Source: Platynereis dumerilii (lineage: Eukaryota > Annelida > Polychaeta > Phyllodocida > Nereididae). Taken from it: 64,000 nucleotides of DNA. The stretch is from the NCBI GenBank assembly GCA_026936325.1, contig JAPTHN010000003.1, positions 98,613,538-98,677,537 of the forward strand, in the 5' to 3' direction. The position numbers and the translations under genes were made by a program. The notes beneath the pieces were generated by a model that made no database searches, had not been told where the DNA came from, and was given only the letters and a program-made list of their open reading frames with translations. Shown piece by piece: positions 24,260 through 34,825 of the stretch; the first letter of the stretch is position 1; each line of letters begins with the position of its first letter.

Positions 24260-25955
24260 ATGAATTCCCCGTAGGGGAATTCATCTTGTTATTGCTATTT
24301 TTGTTATTATTATTATTTTTCTACGGATTTTTCACTTTTTCAATGTTGAATAACTCAAAACCTGTCTGAGATATCTGAAATTAAGCAATTACAACATGAA
24401 AATACCATCAAAGACTTTATGTGTCTGGAATTACACATCGGAATTACCAAGGACTTCGGAATTACAGCCAATATGCATAAAAAAAGTTTATTCGTCGATT
24501 TGAGAAAACCAGTGGTTGGTTTGTTATGAAATTTTTTTTACATATTGTCCAAGGAAGTGCGCAGTGCGGAAAGGAGTATAAAGGAATTCCGTTGAAAAAA
24601 TTCCAAGTTATGAATTTTTGAAAAAAATGGAATTCCAAAAAATGACATTGAAACCTCCAGAAAACAAGGAAGGAATACTCAGATTAAGCTGAATTTACAT
24701 GTGCATACAGCCCTACCCTAGTCTAACACACTCACACAATTTTGGCATCCCAGGTCTAATACTTTTTGTGCCACAGGGCCGCAAAAGTTGACTTTTTGAA
24801 GGCCTGTATCTCCCTTAATATTAATCCTAAAAAATAAAAATGGACATTTCTGAAAACCTAAGAATGTCAGCTTTCCAATGGTATATAGCAATATTCTCTA
24901 GGACGTACGGTATAGAATCGCGTCAGACATTGAAAATTTTATGTCACTTTTTTGGCCTCCCAAAGCGTATTTTGCCCAAAAAAACTATGAAGCTCTTCAT
25001 GGATGTTCATGTCGATTTTTTATGTGGTACATATTATGTATCTGCATAGTGTGTCCAAAGGAATTTGTTCTACTTGGAGTACTTTTTCCTGGAGAATTTT
25101 TTTAATTTCAAAATTGAAATGTAGATTGCTCAGCTTCTACTCATTCCAATTTCATGAAATTAACACCAAAAAATGCGTAAAATTATAGCCTTTTATGTGC
25201 TCCAAGAGCTTTTACCTATTGCTTATAGCCAAATTTACATAAGCAATTTCACATATTCAATTATAACTCATTAATTATTCATTAAAATCAATTAAAACTC
25301 ATTTGACATATTACTAATTTTTTGCCCTATTTTTCCATGTAAGCACATTGCCCTACCATGAATTTTATCATCCAATTAAAAGTCTTCCAATAATGTTTCA
25401 AATCACTTAATATTGATATGATATGTTGCTTATTTGTTGCCCTATTGTTTGCAAATAACCACATATTTTTTCCATTAACTTTATTATTAAATTACAACTT
25501 GTGAAATACTGCTGCAAATCACTTAAAACTCATTTTACATATTGCTGACTGCTTGCCCTCTGTATATATGTAAGCACATCTTCCTAGCTCTTATGGTTTG
25601 TCCATAACAAATCATTAGGGTTAGGGTTTCATCAAAGTTAACCTTATGGTTTAGTCAAATTGTATTGCTTTGAGGGTGGTATCATTCCTTACAACACACC
25701 TGCCTGCATGCTAAGCGCTATATGAGTCAGTATGTGCAAATCTACACTCTCATGGACTGCCTAGCAACCAAAAGAAGCCTCGCAATCCAAATGCAAAGGA
25801 AGGAATGGAAGGGGAGGGAATGGAAGAGGGTTGATTGGAAAGGGGATGGAAGGGAAGGGAATGGAAGGCAAGGAAAGGGAGGGTTTATAGGTAGGGAATA
25901 CGGGGGAGGGGAATTCATATCTTAAAATTGCTGTGCAATTTTAATTATTCTCTAG
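24260..25955 (+). mobile_element. G-family rolling-circle element (1696 bp) with mosaic body
   Basis: The palindrome (24260-24284), TTATT tract and TTCTACGG opening are G type. At about 24740 the sequence switches to the A-type middle (GGCATCCCAGGTCTAATAC, as in 611-2015). It ends G type: G/A-rich tract (about 25795-25905), G motif (25908-25918), hairpin (25924-25942) and CTAG (25952-25955). A TTAGGGTTAGGG motif lies near 25616. Confidence 0.82.
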
Positions 25956-26006
25956 TTATGAATTCCCCGTAGGGGAATTCATCTTGTTATTGTTAGTTTT
26001 TTTATT

Positions 26007-26046
26007 ATGAATTCCCCGTAGGGGAATTCATCTTGTTATTGCTGAT

Positions 26047-26106
<60 letters not shown>

Positions 26107-27530
26107 TTTCTACGGCCCTCAAAAAAAAATTTTGAAATGCAGATTATGAGAACAGTGATCAAATTAAAGCAAAATGGACAGAACCTCCTTACAGATTGAC
26201 AGAAACACTATTATCAGAGGTAATTACATGGTGAAATTACTGCTCAGTGAAGCGTAATTCCATAAATAAAAATTTATATTGTATTCACCGTTTCTCAGAA
26301 ACTAAGACAGATAAAGACATGGGATTTTTTTTCAAAATACCTCAGACACTTATCCAGTGCAGAAAGGAGCCTAAAGGAATTCCGTTGAAGAAATTCCAAG
26401 TTATGAATTTTTGTGCAAAATGGAATTCCCAAAAATGACATTCCAACCTCCAGAAAACAAGGAAGGAATACTCAGAACAAGCTGAATTTATATGTGCATG
26501 CAGCCATACCCTAGTCTAACAATCTCACAAAATTTCGTTGTCATCGCGTAAGCGGTATCGGCGCTATGGCCGCACAAAAACTCATTTTTCAATCGCCGAT
26601 ATCTCGGTTGCTATTAAAGCTACAGAAAAATTAAAAACACCATCAGAAAGTTCAGTTTGTCCTCTTTCAGATGATATATAGCATTTTACTTTTTAAGGAA
26701 GTTTTTATATCTCGCGTAAGACATTGAAAATTTCATGTCTGTTTTTGGGCTCATCAAAACTTTTGGGCCCAAAAAAACTATGAAGGTCTTCATGGATGTT
26801 CCTGAATATTTTTTTAGAGGTACCCACTATGGGCCTGCATAATGTCTCCAAAGGAAAAATTTCTACTTCAAGTACTTTTTCCTTGAGAATTTTTTGAATT
26901 TCAAAATTGTAATGTAAATTTCTCAGCTTCTACTCATTCAAATTTCATGAAATTAACACCAAAAGATGCGTAAAATTATTACCTTCACTATCCTATGAGG
27001 GCATTCACCTATTACTAATAGCCAATTTTACACTTATCATTTTGTATATCCACATATAACTAATAAATTACACATTCAATTTAGTTAAAAGTCACATGGC
27101 ATAATGCTAATTTTTCCCTCTATTTTTCCATTTAACCACAGCTCCATGACTCTTATGGTTTGCCTGCAACAACCCATTAGGGTTAGGGTTAGGCCTCAGT
27201 CAAAATGTATTGCAGTGAGGGTGGTAACATTGCTGACAACACACCTGGCTGCATGCTAAGCGCTATATGAGTCAGTATGTGCAAATCTACACTGCCAAGG
27301 ACCAGATTACAAGCAAAACTGGCTAGGGAATGGAATGGAAGGGAATGGAAGGGAAGGGCCTGGAAGGGCAGGGAATGGAAGGAAAGGGAATGTAAGAGCA
27401 TGGAGTGGAAGCAAAGGGAATGGAAGGTCAGGGAATGGAAGGCAAGGAGAGGGGAGGGTAAATAGGGAGGGAATACGGGGGAGGGGAATTCATATCTTAA
27501 AATTGCTGTGCAATTTTAATTATTCTCTAG
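26007..27530 (+). mobile_element. Uninterrupted G-family rolling-circle element (1524 bp)
   Basis: The palindrome (26007-26031) is followed by the longest uninterrupted (ATT)n run of the window (about 26044-26106), a possible future landing pad. The body is close to the copies at 8370 and 11592. TTAGGGTTAGGG lies near 27179, the G/A-rich tract at about 27325-27482, G motif (27483-27493), hairpin (27499-27517) and CTAG (27527-27530). Confidence 0.86.
26044..26106 (+). repeat. (ATT)n microsatellite, about 20 units
   Basis: Pure ATT trinucleotides between the 5' tail (GCTGATTTTG) and the body of the G element. Shorter versions lie at 8414-8446 and 11637-11657 in its sister copies. This is the position at which nested insertions occur in other elements. 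Confidence 0.97.
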
Positions 27531-30521
27531 TTATTATTATTCTTCTTATTATTTTTCTTCGGCCTTAAAGTGATTTTTTAAATGCCTATTATGAGAAAAG
27601 TAATGCAGATACAAGAAAACGGATAGAACAGTCATATATGTTGGCTTGATCCCTATTTTTAGAGGTAATTTCACAGCGGAATTACTTTTCAGTCATGCGT
27701 AATTCCAGAAACTAATTTTGACATTGTGTGCACGGTTTCTCAGAAACTAAGACAGATAAAGGCACAAAATTTTTTTTCAATATATTTTAGACAGTTATCC
27801 ATTGCAGAAAGGAGCCTAAAGGAATTACGTTGAAGAAATTCCGCGTTATGATTTTTTGAAAAAACGGAATTCCGAAAAATGCCATTCCAACCTCCAGAAA
27901 ACAAGGAAGGAATGCTCAGATTGAGCTGATCTTATGTCTGTATACAGCCCTACCCTAGTCTAACAATTCCACAAAATTTTGTTGTCGTCGCGTAAGCGGT
28001 ATCGGCGCTATGATCGCACAAAAACGGAATTTTCAATCGCCGATATCTCGCTTACTATTAGACCTACAGAAAAATTAAAAATATCATCAGAAAGTTCAGA
28101 TTCTCTTCTTTCAGGTGGTGTATATAACTTTACTGTAGCAGTCTTAGTATAGAATCGCGTCAGACATTGAAAAATTTTTGTCACTTTTTGGCCCTCCCAA
28201 ACCCAATTTTGCCCAAAAAAACTATGAAGATCTTCATGGATCTTCATGTATAATTTTTTAGTGGTACCCATTGTAGGCCTGCATAATCTCTCTAAAGGAA
28301 ATTATTCTACTTGTAATACTTTTTGCTTGAGAATTTTTTTAATTTCAAAATTAAAATGTAAATTGCTCAGCTTCTACTCATTCCAATTTCATGAAATTAA
28401 CACCGAAAAATGCGTAAAATTGTAGCCTTGTATGTGCTCCAAGGGCATAAACCTTTTGCTGATAGCCAATTTTTCATAAGCAATTTCACATATTCAATTA
28501 TAACTCATTAATTATTTATTAAAATCAATTAAAACTCATTTGACATATTGCTAATTTTTTGCCCTATTTTTCCATGTAAGCAAAACTCCCTACCATGAAT
28601 TTTACAATCCAATATAAACTCTTCCAATAATGTATCAAATCACTTAATATTGATATTATATGTTGCTTATTTGTTGCCCTATTGTTTGCAAATAAGCTCA
28701 TATTTTTTCCGTTAAATTTATAATTGAATTATAACTTATGAAATACTGCTGCAAATCACTTGAAACTAATTTGACATGTTGCTGACTGCTTGCCCTCTGT
28801 GCGTATGTAAGCACATCTTCCTACCTCTTATGGTTTGTCCATAACAAATCATTAGGGTTAGGGTTTCATCAAAGTTAGAGTTACTCTTCACTCCAATTGT
28901 ATTGCTTTCACAGTGGTATCACCTGCACGCTAAGCGCTATATGAATCTGTCCAAAAGAGGCCTGGGCATGGCATACAGATGAGGGCATGGAATGGAAGGG
29001 AATGCAAGAGGGTTGAGTGCAAAGCAAGGGAATGAAAGGAAAGGAAGGGGGGGGGGTAAAGAGGGAGGGAATACGGGGGAGGGGAATTCATATCTTAAAA
29101 TTGCTGTGCAATTTTAATTATTCTCTAGTTATTCTTATTATTCTTCTTTTTCTTCCGCCGCATTTTGGCCATTCCTTAAATGTTAAATAACTCCTGACCT
29201 AATTATTATTTTCTCATAAAGAGTAATACACTATTTTGACATGGTAAAACTCCTTCTGTGCTGGGAATTACGCATCGGAATTCCGGTTGGCATAGGAATT
29301 ACAGGCAATCTTGACCAAAAATTTCTGCTTCCGGTTTAGGGAAAACTGTCAGTCAGAATTACATGAAATTTTTTCCTGTTAATCTGTAATGGAATATGCA
29401 GTGCGGAGAGGAGCCTAGTGGTAATAGGATGAACAGTTATGGAGAAAAAAAAGTTCAAAATTCAAGCAAACCGGAATTTCGAGGGGTGATGTCATGAAAA
29501 ACCATGATTGGAATGTCAGATTTTTATGTCCTTACAGGAATTGTTAGTACTACCAGGGTATAGTGTCTCTGCAAAAGAATGGCATCACAGGTCCAATACT
29601 TTTGGTGCCACAGGGCCTCAAAAGTTGAACATTTGAGCGGCCATATCTCCCTTAATATTGGTCCTACAAACAAACCAGGGACATTTTTGGAAAGCTCAGA
29701 ATGTCAGCTTTCCAATGGTGTATAGCAATATCCTGTGCAACGTCCGGTTTAGAATCGCGGTATACATTGAAAATTTTATGTCACTTTTTGGGCCGATCAA
29801 AAAGTTTTTTGTAAAAAAGTGTATGAAAAACTACATGGATGTTCATGAATAATTTATGTAGGATACCCAGGTTGGGCCTCCATATTGAACCAAAAGGAAA
29901 TTTGCATACATGAAATAGTTTTTCCTAGAGAATTTTTTTTATATCAAAATTGAAACGTAAATTGCTCTGGTTCTAATTGTTCAAATCTCATGAAATTAAC
30001 ACCAAAAAATGCATAAAATTATGCCCTCTGGTGTGCTACAAGGATATCTTTCTTTTACCTTTAACCAATTTTACATCTAACATTTTATATATTCAATTAT
30101 AACTCGTTAATTATTTATCAAAATCAATTAAAACTGATTTGACACATTCCTAATTTTTTCCTCTATTTTTGCATGTAAGCACAGCTCCATAACTTGCATG
30201 GTTTGTCTACAACAAAGCATTAGGGTTAGGGTTTCACCTACCATTCACCCAAATGTATTGCTTTGAGGGTGGTACCGCTGGCCACCACACACTGGTCTCC
30301 ATGCCCAGCGATGTGTCATTTCAATAAATGTGACTGTATTGCAAGCAAATGTCTAGTGATAGCAACATTTACCTTTTTGCCAAATGAAAGAGTTTCAGCA
30401 TGGAAGGCCAGGGAATGGAAGGGGAAGGAATTTGAAGGGTAGGAATTGGAAGGGAAGGGAAGGGATTGGGAAGGAAGGGAAGTTCTTCCTTTAAATTGCT
30501 GTGCAATTTAGTATACTAGTT

Positions 30522-33500
30522 AAGAATTTACCTATGGTAAATTCCATTTGTTTTTGTTAATATTATTATTCTTATTATTCTTATTATTCTTATTATTCTT
30601 ATTCTTATTCTCTCAAAATGGTTTTAGGTTCACAGAAGATTGTCAAAAGGTAAGTCAGTAGTTGGGTATTACGTAATTGGGTCATTTGATATCATTTTCA
30701 CAGTTGTCTTTTTCACAGAGGCGTTCAAAGTCGAAAATTAGTAAACTTCAAAGGCTTATCAGTCAAAAACTATTTGAGATAATGAGTCAAGAGTCAAAAT
30801 CGTGTGATAAAAAGTTGGTGTCTACGTATTGGTACAAGTGATATGACAGTTGGTCCAACGGGTAAAGGGTTATGGTGGTATGAGCAGTTTTTGGTCTGTC
30901 ACCGTTTTCTCCAGTTACATAATAGATAGGAACATGGTGATGGTGGCAACAGTTAGCCAGTATCTGGGACCAGTGTTGATTCAACAAATGGTTTGGATTG
31001 GTGCAATACTTTGTGAAATATGGCAATTTTTCAAAATCGAGGGTTCAAAAATCAGGTGGAATTGTAAAATCTCCATGAAGGAGTAGTCTGAGGTGATCAA
31101 AATGTATAGTGAACTACCCTTAAATTTACCCAAAAAGACTATATTGACCAAAAAAGTGGACCAAAAGGTTATTTTTGAAGGTGATTTGAGTCATTAAAGT
31201 TTAAAAAGTTGAATTTTGCAAAAATTCTGAAAATTATGTTATTTTCCACCAATCCTCTCAAAAGTCTGGTGTCTACAAGTCAATAATATGGTTATGAAAA
31301 GCCCCCAATGAAGAATATTTTATGTCTTCAACTCAATTTGTAAAAAAATGTGAAAAATGGCACTCCTCGACACTCCTGACATTTACCATAAATGATTTTA
31401 TTTGAGTGAGAAATATTAGTCCTACAGCTTTCTTTAAATTAAATGACGCCCCTATATCACATACTGGGATCACATGAGCGCATTACTTTTGACCTTTGAC
31501 CTTTTTATCAAGGTCAAATTTGAGGTCAAAGAGGTAATGAAAACAGGTTATTTTCACTGATAATTTTTTTTAACTGCGAAGTAACGTTTCAATTTTCTTG
31601 ATTTTAACTGACAATGTGGATCAAATACTTGCAGCAAATTGTGACAAATGGCAAGTCTCTAGCTGCAGTCAGCTTTAAGCAATAAAGGTCAAAAGGTCAA
31701 AAAAATGATGAAATGGTCAGCAAGAAATTCATTTTCACATGATGCAGGTGAGACAGTTTCACACTCCAATGCAGGCTGGCCGCATATATTAGCATACATT
31801 AACCATATATGGAAAGCTGTTCTGGCCGTTTCAGGTGATGGGGCCAATGCAGTACTGACTAATGTTTATATACATATTACAGTCTCAAATGACTGAGTTG
31901 AGTTGGGGACAGGAGTCAGGACTCTGAGTCAGGACTCTGAGTCAGGACTCTGAGTCAGGACTCTGAGTCAGGACTCTGAGTCAGGACTCTGAGTCAGGAC
32001 TCTGAGTCAGGACTCCGAGTCTCGACTATGAGTCTCGACTATGAGTCTCGACTATGAGTCTCGACTATGAGTCTCGACTATGAGTCTCGACTATGAGTCT
32101 CGACTATGAGTCAGGGGCCGCTGAGCCAGGGGCCGCTGAGTCAGGCCACGCTGAGTCAAGACTTGGAGTCAGGCCTCGGAGTCAGGACTTGAGGTCAGGA
32201 CTCGGAGGCAGGCCTCGGAGTTAGGCCTCGGAGTCAGGCCTCGGAGTTAGGCCTCGGAGTCAGGCCTCGGAGTCAGGACTCTGAGTGAGGACTCCGAGTC
32301 TCGACTTTGAGTCTCGACTATGAGACTCGACTATGAGTCTCGACTATGAGTCTCGACTATGAGTCTCGACTATGAGTCTCGACTATGAGTCTCGACTATG
32401 AGTCTCGACTATTAGTCAGGGGCCGCTGAGCCAGGGGCCGCTGAGTCAGGCCACGCTGAGTCAAGACTTGGAGTCAGGCCTCGGAGTCAGGACTTGAGGT
32501 CAGGACTCGGAGGCAGGCCTCGGAGTTAGGCCTCGGAGTCAGGCCTCGGAGTCAGGCCTCGGAGTCAGGCCTCGGAGTCAGGCCTCGGAGTCAGGCCTCG
32601 GAGTCAGGCCTCGGAGTCAGGCCTCGGAGTCAGGCCTCGGAGTCAGGCCTCGGAGTCTATGAGTCGACTATGCGTCTTGACTATGAGTCTCGACTATGAG
32701 TCTCGACTATGAGGCTCGACTATGAGTCTCGACTATGAGTCTCGACTATGAGTCTCGATTATGAGTCTCGACTATGAGTCTCGACTATGAGTCTCGACTA
32801 TGAGTCTCGACTATGAGTCAGGGGCCGCTGAGTCAGGGGCCGCTGAGTCAGGGGCCGCTGAGTCAGGGGCCGCTGAGTCAGGGGCCGCTGAGTCAGGGGC
32901 CGCTGAGTCAGGGGCCGCTGAGTCAGGGGCCGCTGAGTCAGGACTTGGCGTCAGGACTCGGAGTCAGACTTGAGGTCAGGACTCGGAGGCAGGACTCTAA
33001 GGCAGGACTCTAAGGCAGGCCTCGGAGTCAGGCCTCGGAGTCAGGCCTCGGAGTCAGGCCTCGGAGTCACGCCTCGGAGTCAGGCCTCGGAGTCAGGCCT
33101 CGGAGTCAGGCCTCGGAGTCAGGAATCTCAGTCAGGACTCTGAGTCAGGGCTCTGAGTCAGGACTCTGAGTCAGGACTCTGAGTCAGGACTCTGAGTCAG
33201 GACTCTGAGTCAGGACTCTGAGTCAGGGCTCTGAGCCAGTAGTCGGAGTCAGGACTCTGAGTCAGAACTCTGAGTCAGGACCCTGAGTCAGGACTCTGAA
33301 ATGAACGTTCTCACTCCTGACATGTAAAACATTGATGAAGGTAGTGAAAATGTGAACCAGTCCCGTCGAATATTATCATTTGCGTGTGTCCTTGAGTCCT
33401 TCAGTTTTGTCTGTCTGTCTGACCGTTGGTCCGGCCATTTGTCTGTCCATTTACAGGCAAACTTTAGTTGAAAGTAAAGGTAAATTCTTTGTAATTGTCC

Positions 33501-33526
33501 CTGATGACAATTACCGTCTTCTCTAG
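30522..33526 (+). mobile_element. Uninterrupted L-family rolling-circle element with 1.4-kb GAGTC array
   Basis: The 5' palindrome GAATTTACC-TAT-GGTAAATTC (30524-30544) starts directly after CTAG-TTA of the A element. A TTATT tract and TTCTCTCAAAATGG follow. The body is nearly colinear with the L element at 2142-3907, including TGACCTTTGACCT (31490-31502). The minisatellite (31905-33300) is roughly nine times longer. The 3' end has the L motif (33479-33489), hairpin (33491-33514) and CTAG (33523-33526). Confidence 0.85.
31905..33300 (+). repeat. Large GAGTC minisatellite with several unit types and higher-order repeats
   Basis: Blocks of related units follow each other: GAGTCAGGACTCT (13 bp), GAGTCTCGACTAT (13 bp), GAGTCAGGCCTCG (13 bp) and GAGTCAGGGGCCGCT (15 bp, eight copies around 32818-32940). 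A block order containing GGGGCCGCTGAGCCAGG recurs at 32111 and 32416, so there is a higher-order step of about 305 bp. The 15-bp block gives an artificial SQGPL peptide repeat. Confidence 0.93.
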
Positions 33527-34825
33527 TTATTCTTATTCTTCTTTTTTTTTCAAAATGGTCCTATGGCGATGAAAGTTGGTCAGAAGGTTAATCAGTCATT
33601 CAGTATTGTGAAAGTGGGTCATTTGATGTCATTTTCACAGTTGTCTTTTTCACAGAGGCGTTCAAAGTCGAAAATTTGTAAACTTTAAGGTTGAATAACT
33701 GAAAAAGTTGTTGAGATAATGAGTCAAGAGTCAAAATCATGTGATAAAAAGTTGTTGTCTACGTATTGGTACAAGTGATATGAGAGTTGGTCCAACGGGT
33801 AAAGGGCTAGAGCAGAATGAGCAGTTTTTGGTCTGTCACAGAGATCTCAAGTTAGGTAATAGATGGAATCATGGTGATTGTGACAAAAGTTGGCCAGTAT
33901 CTGGGGCCAGTGCATTGTGCAATATGGTTTGGATTTGTAGACTACTTTTTGAAATATGGCAATTTTTCGAAATCAAGGGTTCAAAATTTAGGTGGAATTG
34001 TAAAATCTCCTTGAAGCAGTAGTCTGAGGTAATCAAAATGTATAATGAACTACCCTTAATTTTACCCAAAAAGACTATTTTGACCAAAAAATTGGACAAA
34101 AAGATGATATTTGAAGGTGATATGAGCCATCAAAGTCCAAAAAGTTGAATTTTTCCAAAATTCTCAAAATTATGTTATAGTTCACCAATCCTCTTAAAAG
34201 TCTGAGGTATACTGGTCAGTAATATGGTTATCAAAAGCCCCCTATTAGAATTGTTTCATATCCTCAACTTAATTTGTAAAAAATTGTAAAAAGTGGTACT
34301 TGGCAACTTCGATGACATTTTGCATAAATGATTTAATTTGAGTGGGAAATATTACTCCTACAGCTTTCTGTAAATTAAATGACCCCCCTAGATCACCTAC
34401 TGGCAACACATGAGCAAATTAATTTTCACCTGTGACAATTTCCGCAAGGTCAGATTTGAGGTCAAAGATGAAATGAAAATTGATCGTTCTCACTAATGAT
34501 TTTTTTTAACTAGCAAGGAAAGTTCCAATTTTTTTGATTTTAATTGACAAGCTTGACCAAATACTTGTGGTAAGTTGTGGCAAATGACAAGTCTGTAGGT
34601 ACAGTCAACTCGAAGCAACAAAGGTCAAAAGGTCAGAAAAATGAAGAAATTGTCAGCCAAAAATTCATTTTCACATGATGCAGGTGAGACGGTTTCACAC
34701 TCCAACACAGGCTGGCCGCATATATAAGCATACATTAACCATATTTGGAAAGCTGTTCTGGCCGTTTCAGGTGACGGGGCCAGTGTACACTTCTGTCTAA
34801 TGTTTATATACATATTACAGTCTCA

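Larger units (their letters stand above)
25958..29128 (+). mobile_element. G-family rolling-circle element split by another G element
   Basis: The 5' palindrome (25958-25982) starts two bases after the preceding CTAG and is followed by CTTGTTATTG. The G element 26007-27530 interrupts it. The body resumes at 27531 with TTATT and TTCTTCGGCCTTAAAG. It ends with a G/A-rich tract including a run of 10 G (about 29047-29056), G motif (29081-29091), hairpin (29097-29115) and CTAG (29125-29128). Confidence 0.77.
24210..30519 (+). mobile_element. A-family rolling-circle element holding three G elements
   Basis: The 5' palindrome is at 24210-24234. G elements 24260-25955 and 25958-29128 (the latter containing 26007-27530) fill the microsatellite. 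The body resumes at 29129 with TTATT and TTCCGCCGCATTTTGG. It ends with TTAGGGTTAGGGTTTCACC near 30224, a G/A-rich run, the A motif (30477-30487), hairpin (30493-30509) and CTAG (30516-30519). Confidence 0.75.

Noticed and set aside
32813-33013. SQGPL peptide repeat frame
   Set aside because: A 15-bp DNA repeat inside the GAGTC array; no start context, no conservation in the other L elements.
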